A DNA stretch of 64,000 nt. Origin: Spongilla lacustris (taxonomy: Eukaryota > Porifera > Demospongiae > Spongillida > Spongillidae). Both the position numbers and the translations under genes were made by a program. Of this stretch, positions 1-12,277 are shown in pieces. The stretch covers positions 8,314,362-8,378,361 of the forward strand of contig OX442416.1 of the NCBI GenBank assembly GCA_949361645.1, written 5' to 3'. The first letter of the stretch is position 1; the number at the start of each line of letters is the position of its first letter. The notes beneath the pieces were generated by a model that was not told the DNA's origin, did no database searches, and saw nothing but the letters and a program-made list of their open reading frames with translations.

Positions 1-581
1 GGTGGTGGCTGCGGTATGCAAGGCCAAATGCAATATAAATCATACCGATTTATTTAGCGTATACTTATCGTACTCAGACCTGATCCGAAGATGGCTACTG
101 TAAACATGTCTGCACATTGCTCAAAGCGCATTGCATGTGGAGTGCGCATCAAATCAAACGTGAATAGAAAATAAAACGATAATAGTGTTACATTGTTGGG
201 CAAATAATCAGCACCTCACTACACGTGATTATATTCACAAGGCACTGCTGCATCTACCACACAAAATAATCCAACTCGTCGGTATTATCTGATCCTGATA
301 GTACATGTAATAATTCTAGTAGAGAAGATGTCATCTGCCTCACCTTTGCATCTCATTAATTGACAGGTGCTTAATTTCTCACACTGGCCCGCACAACCTG
401 CATGCTGTTGTGTTGTTCATTTATGTGATGCAGACAGGCTATTTGGATGGATGTGGGGTTTTTTTTAAAGCGCCGTATTTTACTAATTAGAACCTCAGCA
501 GCATAAAGGGATGGATGAAAGATAGCTGCATTAGAGCGGCAGCTCAATCACCTACCACCACAGGAGAGAAGGCTCTCAATT

Positions 582-3500
582 ATGGAGGCCAACGTTGCAG
601 AGCTCCTCAAGGGCACAGCTGCTCTCCGTAGGGGATGTGGAGAAGGTGGTGAGTATGCTCGAGGCGACAGGTTCTGCCCATGTACATCCCTCTATTCTCC
701 ATTTTGTTCTCTTCCTCTAACTTCTCGTCTATATCCTCCTTGTATGTCCTCATGGGCCCCGTACCTTCACCCACTTGCATGTTCCCCTCCTACACCTCAG
801 TGATGCTGATGAGATGATTGTAATCATTAAGGAGACACCTTCTGTTGTGAATCATGTGGAAGAGAGATCATTTCTGGTTCACCTCACGCAGTATATCCGA
901 GCCCACGTCTATTAACGTATACAATGGTACCATTGTTTATGTACTCCACTGCTAAAAATGGCAGGCTGTCATGCTCTGGGTTATAGGGCTTGGGGATGAG
1001 CGTGTGTTGTGAGGGACTGGATTCTGTTATGCATGCTCCTAAATGTGCATACATGTATGTGTGTGCAAGAGTTTCAGATTTTTGATATTGGAGGATTTAG
1101 TATTTTCTATAAGTATCAATAGTCAAATGATCTGAAAATCTTAAGTGTGATTTGGGTTCCAAATATGCCTACATACATGTAGCTGAACTGCCAAACTGAT
1201 GTACATATGGTAACTTATCCATGGGATAGATTTCTGAATTAACAGTGCTGGTCTTGGTCCTGTCACCATTCCTCCAGCATCGCAGGTTGGGAGAGAGAAT
1301 CCGGGGGGTAGGGGGATGGGTTAACAGGCTGTATCTCACTTCAATGTTAGGGCAATTAAATTCGGACTCTCTTTTGCGTATACTTTTTTCTAAGATGTAC
1401 TTCATGTGTGCGGTCATCATGTCAGGAATCTCAAGACAATTTTTTTCTAGCTCTTGTATCTCGCTTTATACCTTCTGTCTCTAGCTTCGTACGCTCAGTG
1501 ACCTTAGCATTTGCATTAGCATCCTTATCTTGTGCTTCTTATTATAGCCGTCGCTATAGGCAGGAATGTCCCCTAGCTTTCATTTAGTGGTATCACATAC
1601 ATAAAATACAGATTTGAAAACAGTTGCCAAAATGTTGAGTTTTGTATTTCTTTTGCTCCGTTGGTGTGAGATGCAGTCTTTTATAAAACAATTAGACATT
1701 TTTGTGAAGGTTAGTGCACTAGTATCCATAGGTTTGGACACTTAAACCGTAAGGTCACATTCTCTTTCACCCACATAGTTATACCGGGGTGGGAGTACAT
1801 GTACTTGTTCCACTCTCCATGTCTCCTCCTCCTTTCTCTCTTGAGGGGTGTCCAGGGGGAGGGCACTTTGGGCATGTCCACCCAATAGTGTTCTCCCAAC
1901 TGGAGAAGCCTTACTCCTCCCTTTCCTTAAGCCGCAGGTCCATGGGTGGAGGGGGAGGGGGCACTTTGGGCACGTGCTCACCTCTCCCACACCATGGATC
2001 TGCCGCTGCCCCTTTCTCACACTTCTCTTCCCTCTTCCTTGACAAGGCCACCACCCCTTCCCAGGCAAGCAGACCTGGGTATACCACTCCAGGGAGGGAG
2101 GGCAATTGTGTTTGTGGGGAGGAGAAAAAAAAACTTAAAAACTATCCATGAAGCCTGCTGGGCCCATGGCCACAAAGAAGTTGTGCCTGGTGAATCTGTT
2201 GATACATGTGTAGGTTCCACTGCTAGATCTCAATTCCCTCCCCCATTGACTTATCACCACCACTGCTGCCGGGAGGGGCAATCACGGAAGCCCTCAGAGC
2301 TATGAGCACTGGTGAGCTGTGTGTGCTACATGTATGTGTGCAGGGCTATGTGTGTGGGTCTATGTGTACAGGGATATGTATGCAGGCTGTGTGCGCAGGG
2401 CTATGTGTGCAGGGTTGGTTAGCTTGTCTTAATAAGGAATAGATTAAAATTAAAATTACAATTATGGGGTGTGAGCTCATGCTACAGTGTGTTAATCCAT
2501 TTGTTATGAAAGTCATACACGTGTAACACGTGTAATTTGCAGCATAGTAAACCTAACCATAATGTTATACAGATGTAAAATACAACAAGCTGGGCATGTT
2601 TACATTTAGCTGTCCGCCTCTTACAGTGTGCGTACCTCTTCTCTCCACATGGATTAGTTGCTGAAGGTTGACCCAGAGGCAAATCCCTTTGGAAAGGTGG
2701 AGGATTATCATTCTGCAGGACAGCGGTCAGTTTTCAAAGTACCAGTTCATATTTAGTGGGGACTGGCTTAGGATGTGTACATGTCCATTGAAATACATTA
2801 CATTGAATTCCACACCAGGTGATTTGTTTGGATTTAGAAAATCATTACTACAAATTTTAGTGTGATTCGTATTTGAGAAATCTTACAACTACTACATAAT
2901 TGTACTATCAGCATAGCTTTTGTGTCACTGCTCTGAATGTTTTCTATTGTGTGCTATTCTACCTCTACACAACTCTAAATAGTATGATCATATGTATGTC
3001 CGTGAGATCCACTGGAATGCTAGGTTATTGAAGTTCAAAGTTACCAGCCAAACACATGCATGTACCTTTTGAATTTAATGCCGTAGTGAAAGCTTTCTGA
3101 ATACAAAACAACTAATAGACATGGGGTTAACAGGAGTATGAATGCACATCTACATCATAACTACATATATCAAGGGGAGGTTAGTTGAAGGTTCCAGCCA
3201 ACTGTTTACATCATGCATGTAGCTTTTGAATTTAATCACCTATTAGAATTGAAGCTGCATGTCTCAATTCAGAACAATTTAAGACATAAGATTGACAGTT
3301 GTCTTTCTTGTCATGTTTTAAATCATTTCAGAGAAGGGCATCTCAAAAGTATAAAATATTCCACCAGATACTGCAGGCAACGTGTTGCAATGGGGCCTGA
3401 ACAGACTACCGCATGATTGCAATTGGAAACAAGTAAACCTTTTTGTCTTTCTGCCTGCCTGATTTAATTAAAGGTACATGGATTAGCAGCTATTTTGTCT

Positions 3501-4037
3501 GCCTTGTTCCCTGATCCAACTAGAGGTAAATGCCTTGAAATGGATTCGGACTGTTTGTTGCCTTGCTGATCCAATAAGAAGTAAATGCTTTTTTGTCTTG
3601 TTGCCTCCAAGCGCAGGGAAAGAAGAGCACTGACGTCACGTGGAGTGCAGCGATCAGCGTGTGATTACTTGTGTGAAGACAGGTATGCACGCACCTTGTG
3701 TGTGACGATCGTGTGATATTTAATAAGCTCCTTTCCCAGGTGCCACGACCGTATCTTGTGAAGGTACCCCATCGTCTGGACTTACATGTAAGAGGTTCCC
3801 ATTCAACAAGAACCTGTTCTAACTACTGCTCTTCAAGGACTGTGTTCTCTTAAGAGTCATTGCATGTATGTAGGTGTGGCGGCTATACAAGGGCACAGAG
3901 CTGTGGGAGTGGAGGTAAGGATGTTCAGTTGTAGAGGATGACTTTCTTCTGCTTTCTCTCTGAACAGCCTCTGTGTACTACTGAACTAACTCAGTGGAGT
4001 GATAGACCGTGCAACCCCATCTTCAGTCTGTTGTTAA
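582..4037 (+). CDS. Candidate multi-exon gene, not recognised
   Basis: Several short open pieces have good splice signals on the + strand. A possible first exon (582-648) begins ATG and encodes MEANVAELLKGTAALRRGCG, ending before GTGAGT. A piece at 2658-2738 encodes a stretch containing VDPEANPFGKVEDYHSAGQR and ends before GTACCA. Exons at 3740-3787, 3874-3914 and 3968-4037 lie close together; the last two join in phase (VAAIQGHRAVGVE then PLCTTELTQWSDRPCNPIF) with a polypyrimidine acceptor and a GTAAGT donor. I do not recognise the protein. The first exon does not phase directly onto the second, so an exon is missing or these belong to different genes. The pieces are seen in the sequence; that they form one gene is inference. 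Confidence 0.3.
1845..1985. repeat. Imperfect direct repeat, G-rich
   Basis: A segment reading roughly GGAGGGCACTTTGGGCATG occurs near 1858 and again, altered, near 1955. The overlapping reading frames on both strands here (about 1740-2305) are low-complexity by-products of this G/C-rich stretch, and I see no gene in it. Confidence 0.4.
2300..2420. repeat. Degenerate short tandem repeat (TGTGTGCAGGGCTA-like)
   Basis: About six imperfect copies of a roughly 15-20 bp unit resembling TGTGTGCAGGGCTA run through this stretch. It lies inside the intron of the candidate gene starting at 582. Confidence 0.5.
3631..3642. promoter_or_regulatory. Overlapping CRE-like and E-box-like sites
   Basis: TGACGTCA (3631-3638) overlaps CACGTG (3637-3642). 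Both are known palindromic binding words for bZIP and bHLH factors. No transcription start can be placed, and the site may simply be part of an exon-like open stretch (3617-3682), so function is unproven. Confidence 0.2.
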
Positions 4038-4735
4038 GTAAGTACATCAATTACTACATTTGACTCACAATGAATACAGACTAGTGTATGCTTTACTGTA
4101 ATTCAGTTGGTGTTGACGCTTACAGTAGGACTAGAGTGACATCTTCAGTAAATCAGACATGCAGGCTCTCAGCATGTGCATTTTAACTAACTACTTTGAA
4201 TGGCAACTTGAAGCGTTAAATCACACACTGCACGTAAGTCTGTACATGTAAAGTGATATAGTCGTGTATGCTTTGGGTCAAATTCCTTGTTGTGCATGTA
4301 CATGTACATACATGTATCAGTGATTTGGGGAAGTGACATTCAAACCTCTGGTACATGTATGTGTACACGTATCATTGTAACTTACTGTCACTGATGGTTA
4401 AAATGCTGGAAACAGAATCGTCAAACTGAGCTTGTACAGGTGTTTATAAGAAATAGAAAACCAATACAATATTTTTAACAAGAAGTTAGCATACATGTAT
4501 GTCATTACGTGCATCACATGCTACATGTAATTGTTTGCTTAAACTAAAAATAGAGTACATTTGTAATCATAATGTCAAGTAATACATATTCCTAGTATCT
4601 CCTAAATGTAACCAGTAATGTTATTGTTCAATTAAAATTAGGGGGGGGGGGGGGGGGGGGTGTTATATGGATATATTAAAAGTCGTAATTAATATAATTA
4701 TGTTCAGGTACCATTTCTTTCCTGCAATGTATACT
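4038..4735. other. Non-coding stretch with poly-G run
   Basis: No gene or exon could be supported here. The stretch holds several ACATGTA words and a run of twenty G at 4641-4660. Confidence 0.4.
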
Positions 4736-5028
4736 GTACTGCCAAGACATTTTGGCGACAACTAGTTGGCGGAAAGTTCCGCCAACCGTGTTGCCATTAA
4801 CTTAATATTTAATTTTCTCCACCAACAAGTTATCCGCGTTGCGGAGGGGGGCAGAGGAGCATTCTGCACGTAATTAAATAGCTAGCGGTAGACAATATTT
4901 CCACCAATTAAAAATCGCCTTAAATTTAATGTTCTAGAGACTTCCGCCAATTGAAAATCGCCAGTTAGTTAAAATCAATTGTTTGGCTCTGCCAAATAAT
5001 TCTCTCCACCATTATGTCTTGGCAGTAC
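4736..5028. mobile_element. MITE with 15 bp perfect terminal inverted repeats
   Basis: GTACTGCCAAGACAT at 4736-4750 is repeated exactly as its reverse complement at 5014-5028, giving a 293 bp element. The next bases inward are also partly complementary. The interior has repeated GGCGGAA/TTCCGCC and CGCCAATT-type words but no reading frame. The size, inverted ends and lack of coding capacity fit a miniature inverted-repeat element. The target duplication is unclear. Confidence 0.75.
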
Positions 5029-6949
5029 GGGTAAGTGGTTACAGAGATACACTTTTTAAAAATTGTGGTAGGGAGAATGTACAGTACAGTGTAAAGGGGA
5101 GAAAGGGGAAAAAAAAGTAATACTTGTCAAATAATTATATTATAAATTAAATTATTGTAGATTACCTGGCCTCTCCTGGAACTCTTGGAGTTCTCCGAGA
5201 TACTACTGGAGATATGCGCTTCCTCACATGCTGCAGATCGGTGCAATGACAACACCAGTGGCAGCTTAGCCACAAATGTAGCATGAAGATTGCAGTGGTA
5301 GATACATCTTATACCTTGATACAAATTAGCCACTCTAAGGTCAACCAATACTGCACTCCTTGAGCTCCTCTTCATCACCACCACGATGTTTCTTATACTC
5401 CCCTGTCCATGCTTGGGAGTTATGACACCAAGAGTCTTATGTATCCTAAAACAGGCTCATTTTACCAATCGAGCCTTACGCTTTCAATGATACGCTTTGG
5501 ACAGTTTGCCCCATGCTGTTAACCATTGATCAATCAGTATGGATCGTCACTTTTGTATGTGCTTCTGGTCTATCTCCACTAACTAACTGATGCCTCAGCT
5601 TACCAGAAAGCGGTACAGGCAAGTCTTGGCAACCTCTCAAGCACATCACTGTTAGCTTACCTCCACTATCTGTGCTGCCTTAATCCGATCCTTATTGCTT
5701 GCACATTTTTAAAAGCCTCAATCCCTCCTCAAGGTTGGATCACTGGACAAATACCAAGCCTCGTGTACTTAAAAACAAAGTAATTAGCAAGGTTAGATGG
5801 CAAGACCACATCTGATATTGGACACTTGAGGCTTGTGTTTTTGTGGATGCAGTTATGCAGTCACTAAATGATGGGAGCTGTGTGCTCCACAGTAGCACTC
5901 TGGACTGTGGAATTGCAGGGTAGACACAGAGAACATTGTGGAAAGTTGGGAACAGGGAAAGGAACACAGGTCGAATGAGGGACAAACTACCTCATACTGC
6001 CTTGGGAGAAATATCAAGTCATTATTGACCGCTGAGAAAAGAAAAGATTCTGTTACTCAGTTGTAATGATGATGACATCAGGCTGGAAGATATGGAAAGA
6101 GACTGATACGACAAACATGCCTTCCACAGCACTCTGCTACCCACCACCAAGGTTGGTTTTTCCCAGCCAACCACCTCTCCAGCCAATATACATGTATGGG
6201 GTCCTGATTGAGATTACTTTCACAGGGCAGTGCTCAGGCAATAAGACATCGTTTGGGGCTACACCTACCAAAGCCATGACCATAGCTGCCTAATCTATTC
6301 ACTGTAGGCACACAGTATCAGTGCCCACCACTGGATTCTTACTGATGCCATGGCAGGGGAACTTTGAGACTCAGGGAACATAGAGAAAGGTATTGGGGTC
6401 GTTATAAAATAAAGTACCCAAAAAATATTGGTGGAATCTTTCTATTCCATATAGCAGCATAGATAATTGCCAGGCCCTCTTTCTCTACCTGTGAATATTT
6501 GTTTTCCACTGGGGTAAAGGAGCAGGAAGGAAATTCAACTTTAATTGTCTTTGCAGCCTTATGACAATATGGCTCTCAAGATATGTAGCCAGGTCAGGAA
6601 ATGGGGTTTGGAAAACAATAAATGTGGACACTTTGGCCTGGGACGGAGCCCCGACAGTTTTGCAATGTTTAAGTCTCTGTCTCAATACCATATTGCTTTG
6701 TAACATACTAATATGCAGATAGAATTATATGACTTGCTGTCATGCTTCCACCATGCAGACGTTTCTGTACTTGCATGCATGGTTATTGAACGGCACAATG
6801 GTCGATATATGGACTGGGGAACAACGAGCCCAGTGCTTCGTATCATACTCCAGGCCCCATAAACACAATGATTCTGATCCAATGCTGTGTCATTCTAAAT
6901 GGCTTGTACATGCATGAAATACAACATTATACATGAAACCTAGGATATA
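5029..6949. other. No supported gene
   Basis: Short frames exist on both strands (for example 5127-5384 and 5740-5985 on the - strand), but none resembles a known family or has a convincing exon chain. The right part may be the 3' non-coding end of the hAT transposon that follows. Confidence 0.35.
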
Positions 6950-9260
6950 ATTATACAGACATGTACAGTGACAGAGTATTGAAATTGAATTCAAGGGCGG
7001 ATGAGGGAGTGAAGTGTCAAGTTCAAGCTTCCTTGGGTGCAAAAGGGCATAGATTGTGACACCTTCATCTAAGTCCACGTCCATATAATAATGTATATGG
7101 AGAAGAGCAAGGCTGGAAAGACGGCTCTTTCCCATCGAGGCTCTCATACAATTGTGCAGTCTTCAAATTGCACTAGCACTCTGCTCATATTCACAAGACG
7201 TCACAGGCAGTGTGCAGGCAATTTGCAAAAGGACTCTGATATTTGGATACAGATTACTGTCACAGTCCTTGATGGCTGCAGCTGGAGCTTGGCCGAAGGT
7301 CCACAGGCATTCCAGAATACCGTGCTTTCCACCTCAGCTCTGTCAATGTTAGCTCAGAGCTGGGCAAGTCATCCTTGTACTTTTCAATGGCTCTTTCAGT
7401 ATTAGCTTCTCTTAAACAGCAGGGATGATGCCACAATAGCTACTGTGGAGAAGCGACCTTTCATTGATGTAATGATATGGTCGAGGAGAGGGATTGCAAC
7501 AGTCTTCTTGAAATAGTCCTCCACTGAAAATGATGCTGTTGGCGACCTGTGACTCGGCATTTCTGGAGTAGTGCTGACACAGCAATTTGGACTCTTAGCT
7601 GGTAGATTGTTGTCCACATCCTTCCTCTCACCTTCATATGTTGCAGTGACCTCTGCAATCAACCCACAATATCAAGGGGAGCCTCACAGTGATTTAGGCT
7701 AGATCAGAAAGGTTGGTACATGCAAGTAAAGGACACAATGAAGGCAATTGAAGCCAATATCTGTTGGGCCTCTGTGCGTTTTGCAGTGTCCCAGTCAACA
7801 TACTTGTCTCCATATTTATCCAGATGACGGCGATATCCAATGAGCTCAAGGGCTTGGATAATGGAGTATGCTTGGTAGAAATGCTGATAGGCACTATGTC
7901 ATTCAGCCCAACGGGTTCACAGCTGAATCTGGAACATTCTGAGTGACAATCAGCTCCAAGATTCCACTTCGTTTTGGACTGTTCAAGAAGAACTGACTGC
8001 AGCCGATCCATCACATTGCCGATGTCTGGTAGGGAGCAAGACTTGCTGATGACAAGGTTCAAACAGTGCCTACTACAATGAACGTAAGGGGCAAGAGGAG
8101 CAGCTTGTTGGATCCATGCTTGCACTCCGACACAAGCAGAGGAGCAGAGGACATGTTACTGGCACCATCGTAGCCTTGTCCCCACATGTTTGCAACAGGA
8201 ACATCATTATCCTGAAGGGACTTGATGATGGCATCAGCAATCTCTGCACCAGTGATTCTGTCAAGACTGATGAAGGCCAAGAACTCCTCCCGAATGTCAT
8301 TGTTCTGATCAACGAATCGGGCACAGATGGCGAGATGCTCATTGTTGATGGATGTCACTTCATCAGCAAGAATGGCATACCACCTTGCTACCTACAATGT
8401 TGCAAAGCACAATGTGTTTCCCCATTACTTTATTGAACTCATTTTGGGTCTTTGGAGACGTGGGTTACGCTACGCATAGCAGGAGGGAAGTTCCTCATCG
8501 TTCACCACCAATAGCTTCAGTACAGCTAGGAAGTTTCCTGGGGTATCCAGCTGCTCAGCATCTCCTCACCGTGCAATACATTGCATTGCACAGAACAAAA
8601 TGTTCGCTTTTCAATAGTATGTCAGATTCTACTGGCAAGGTTTCTGGTGCACTTGTCACCAAGCCATTTCTGATGTGGCAGAAAAAATCAGCCAGGTTTG
8701 CAAACCATGAGAAGACCAGGCTCTCTTCAATTGGCAGAGCAGCCAGTAGAGACAAACCTTCCAGCATTCTTCATTGTTTAGGAGAGCGGACAACATTGCC
8801 AGGAACAGAGGCATTTTGAAGTCCGTGGCTAGGGCTGTGGCATGCACCGTTCAACTTTGCGCTGTAGCACAGCCACTTATGCTGGTCCAGCCATGCATGG
8901 TTAAACTACTATTGTATCCTCCAATGAGTTTTTTGAATTTGAACTGTGGATCTGGCTTGTCACCTTTTGACAGCGCTTGGACTTCTGAGAAAGAAGCCAG
9001 GTCGCCAATGTTGAGTAACAATTGTCTCTCTGCGATGCCTGTCTTATCACTTAACACCTCCGGATCTGGTTTATCAAAATTCCCAGCTTCTGTTGAAGTA
9101 CTGTGGCGTAGTTATCTCCGGCTTGTCATATTCTGACACAACCAATTCACTAGTTAGGCAATCATTTGCACATTCAGCTGCGGCAGCATTTGCTTCTTGG
9201 ACTAAAGGAGCTGACTGTTGTCTATCGGCCGTTGTCTTTCGTTTCGTAGTTAGCAAAATG
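6950..9260 (-). pseudogene. hAT-family transposase (DUF4371 / P52rIPK-ZMYM1-like), broken
   Basis: Read on the - strand from 9256 downwards, pieces in shifting frames follow the order of hAT transposases of the DUF4371 type. The N-terminal part around 8851-9057 includes KPDPQFKFKK. The central RNase H-like part (8059-8358) includes FLAFISLDRITGAEIADAI and the WGQGYDGASNMS motif, followed by APYVHCSRHCLNLVISKSC near 8060-7990. A later piece (7402-7662) reads EDYFKKTVAIPLLDHIITSM. The C-terminal dimerisation part (about 7400-6960) gives DLPSSELTLTELRWKARYSG, LLQIACTLPVTSCEYEQSAS and MRASMGKSRLSSLALLHIHY. Frameshifts and stops break the frame throughout, so this is a dead copy. Similarity is from memory of the family, not a search. 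Confidence 0.8.
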
Positions 9261-9610
9261 ACATTTAATGTTTGGCAAAAGGCAGCGGCTCATTTCCGTT
9301 CCTTTTGTTTCTACTGGGAGCGACCCGGCATTCATGATTGTCGATCGGCCTAGCTGCCGACAGGTCCCGATCCTACTTCCAATTTACAATGTGTTACACT
9401 AGTCTAACTGTAAATTAGTAAACTTAAACCAAACACTGTACTAATCTGGCCAGGGTGCTGATCGAGGGTTGGTTTTCGGTTTAACTCCAAGGCTTCAGCT
9501 GCAACACATGAGATATAGATCTATTATATGACCAGTACCAGGCCAGTAGGCCTGCTGGTTGCCTCAGGGAGGGAGGAACTGTACTCCCATAAGCGAACAT
9601 TGACCATCTT

Positions 9611-9700
9611 GGGGGGGGGGGGGGGGGGGGGGGTTCGTTTGAACCCCCCGAACCCCCCTGGCTACAGGCTTGTACCATGACCTCCCTGGAATTGCCAGAA
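9611..9700. mobile_element. Possible terminus of the hAT element, with poly-G run
   Basis: A run of 23 G (9611-9633) is followed by GTTCGTTTGAACCCCCC and a CCTGGCTACAGGCTTG end. Similar ends with CCTGGCTACGGGCCTG-like sequence are known to me from hAT elements of this type, and the transposase relic ends about 350 bp to the left. No matching inverted end was found at the other side, so the assignment is tentative. Confidence 0.25.
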
Positions 9701-10404
9701 ACAAGCATTTGAAGCCGTTAAGGTGTGTGTGTGTGTGATAGTCGCCAAGTGTAGTGAGGATTATGCTGGCACTAATAGCACTTTAAAAAATTGTGGCAGG
9801 CTGCAACGAAAAAAAAAAAGCTCTCACAGCAGTTTCATTGTGTTAGCGTCTTTGCAAGATTGACTTATCCAAACATGCACAGTTCCTACACCGTGGGGCA
9901 GTTGAACAGTTGACCCTGACCTGATGACCTGCCATGGCTGCAGCCACTATAGCAAATAGCTTCTGCAATCCTTGAGCAGTGACTGCTGCTGGGTGGCTGA
10001 ATCCAGGGTGTTTCCTAAAACACTGAGGATGGGTAGGTGAGCCCTCTAGCATCACATACTGATAGGGTGGACTGGACGGAAATGGCACACTGATATGGCC
10101 TGCTGAGCGAACAAGCAGGATATCGTCCATGTAATGGATGGCATATCTTAACGTTAGACAGAATCCAGTGTAGGGCTGGAGACTTGTGCCAATGTAGTGT
10201 TTGATCTCAATCTTTGACCGATACTGGAACCATGCAAGAATCTTGAGCAATGGGGGGTGTCTTCCTCCAAGATTGCTTAGCCCTCTGAGGCAGCATAATA
10301 GCAGAGACTTCTGTTTGGTGGAGCCAAAACAATTAATATTTTAACGAACTGGCGACAATCAATAAATTAAAATTGGTGTAAATGGTACTTAAATTCTAAT
10401 TACA
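9701..10404. other. No supported gene; - strand open stretch 9843-10250
   Basis: A 135-codon - strand frame (9843-10250) includes AIHYMDDILLV, which looks like a reverse transcriptase YMDD box. The flanking residues do not match reverse transcriptase order, so I do not call it. The frame could be a 3' part of the neighbouring transposon. Confidence 0.25.
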
Positions 10405-11759
10405 GTTAATTTTTTGGGGGCCGAAGAGCTGCTGCGGCCTCCACAAGGACGGCATTGTCCTCCTCATCCTCGATTTTTTCATCAACCTTTGCATCTGAAT
10501 CTGAATCTCGGACTCGATGGGAGACTGGAGCTCTGATTCAGATGCCATGTCATTAAACCTGGTTGGTGCATAGGGCAACCCCATCGAGGACGTGTACCTG
10601 CAGAAGACGCAGCAGTGGCCTGATCTGACGCTGCATCAATCGGCCCTGGTAATCCAGTTGTTGTTGTTGCTCTCCACTGTCGCTCAGCAACCGCACGGCC
10701 TCTTAGGCTCAGCAGCTGCCCTCTGTTCCGTGGCACTGACCTTTCTATGCTTTGCCCGCGTTTGTTTCTTGCCCTTTCCCTTGGGAGCAAGGGCTTCTTT
10801 TGTGCTTCATGCCCCGACAGCATGAATGATCATGTCAGCTGCCCTACCAGTATCTTGGGGCCCAATGGGTGGGAGGGTCTCTGCATGGGGACCTTCTGGG
10901 AAACTGTTTAGCTGTTGTAGGCACAGCTCATCATCATCATCATTGTGGTTCTCGAGAGTGTCATATGGTCCTGATCCATTGTCTGCTACAAGTGGCTGTT
11001 CATTAGCGGGATACAGCTAACCTGCAAAGTCCAACCTAACTGCCTCATGCAGGAACTCTGCATTGAAGCACTGTAAAATGCCAGCTTTCTCGCATGCATT
11101 ATTTACAAGGCTGATTCGTTTGAAGGCATGCGCCAGAAACATTATGAGGAGGGGCTTAAAGAAATCGATATTCTCAGGTCAATGTGCAATGCTATGATAT
11201 AAGCTGCATGCAAAGCATCCTTAAAGGGCTTCTGAATCCCTACATCCATTGGTTGAAGGACACTGCATGTGTTTGGAAATTCACAGGTTTACACTAGAAC
11301 ACACACACTTACCTGGTACAATTGGCCAGAATGAACTTCACAATCAGCCATGGAGCCTTGTCCTCTAGGTGGTTCAAGAAAGCCTCGCTGATCTGGACAC
11401 TCGAGGCATCTAGCAGATACACAGCTGCAATTTAAAAAATTGGAACAAATTGATGCAGTACCAACATTGGCAAAATGGTATCTAGGAATGTGTCATCATT
11501 AATGGTGGTGTATCAGCACACCTGGGTAATAATCAGGCAAGTTGAGATTGTACATAGCCTCCAGCAGATAGGGAAGATGAGCAGTGTCAAAGAGAAGCTC
11601 GGATGTCTTAAGATTGAACAAGTGGTTATCTGACCACGTAATGCTCCAGCCCAAATCGGGCAACAGCTTGCGGTCTTCTTTTGGTAGCAGGCACTTTGTT
11701 GTCTTCCCTGCGAGCACAGATGACGCGGAGGTATCATCAGCTGCTGCAACCACAGTTAC
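10405..11759 (-). pseudogene. pogo/Tigger-like DDE_1 transposase with introns, nearly intact core
   Basis: Three - strand exons join in phase. Exon 11759-11522 starts VTVVAAADDTSASSVLAGK and ends LNLPDYYP. Exon 11424-11313 continues AVYLLDASSVQISEAFLNHL to VKFILANCT. The next exon from 11262 reads SVLQPMDVGIQKPFKDA. The introns are 97 bp (11425-11521) and 50 bp (11263-11312), both GT..AG. LLDASS lies where this family has its second catalytic aspartate, and NCTSVLQPMDVGIQKPFKD is the family signature after it. Downstream, FLAHAFKRISLVNNACEKAG follows in another frame, implying a frameshift near 11170. An acidic tail (DEKIEDEEDNAVLVEAAAAL, then RPPKN and stop) lies at about 10410-10490. The N-terminal helix-turn-helix part was not found. 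Family membership is from recalled motifs. Confidence 0.7.
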
Positions 11760-12277
11760 CTGAGAGGATGCAATAATGTTAGTCCTTATAAAAGATCAAC
11801 TGATCCATATTCCTACCAGTATGGCCAGGCTAGCCCAAGGATTAGTAGGCCGTTAGTTGACACCATGAGCTCATACCAAAGGTGCTTGTCTTGCCTGTGA
11901 CAATGGGGATACATGGTCATGCAAGAACACCTTCATTATATTACCATATACACCCAAAAGAACACAACACCCTTACTACTAACCATTATAGAAATCAGCT
12001 ACCGTCCAGTCCCCTGTTAATAGGTGGTACATGTAGAATAGTTTCTTGAATAGTTACAAAGGCACACATTGAATAAAGGTCGGGACGTCCTCTGTTAGAG
12101 AGTCAGTGTGTTTCTTTTAAGACTACACACATCATCAATCAGTCAGGCAGCAGTGTGAGTAATGTCAGTGGAACAAGAAAAGACATAAGTAGGAGTTGTT
12201 AACATTAATCTTCCATGGCAACACTGATGATTTGATCCCATGATTACCAAAGTCAAATGCATATAGAAGAAATCATA
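11760..12277. other. No supported gene
   Basis: No reading frame, repeat or RNA gene could be supported in this stretch between the transposase relic and the next exon candidates. Confidence 0.3.

Noticed and set aside
1742..2305. Five overlapping open frames
   Set aside because: All are low-complexity proline/glycine/serine sequences over G/C-rich repeats with no splice or domain support.
9843..10250. YMDDILLV motif suggesting a reverse transcriptase on the - strand
   Set aside because: The residues before and after do not follow reverse transcriptase order, and other reverse transcriptase motifs are absent. It may be chance or part of the adjoining transposon.
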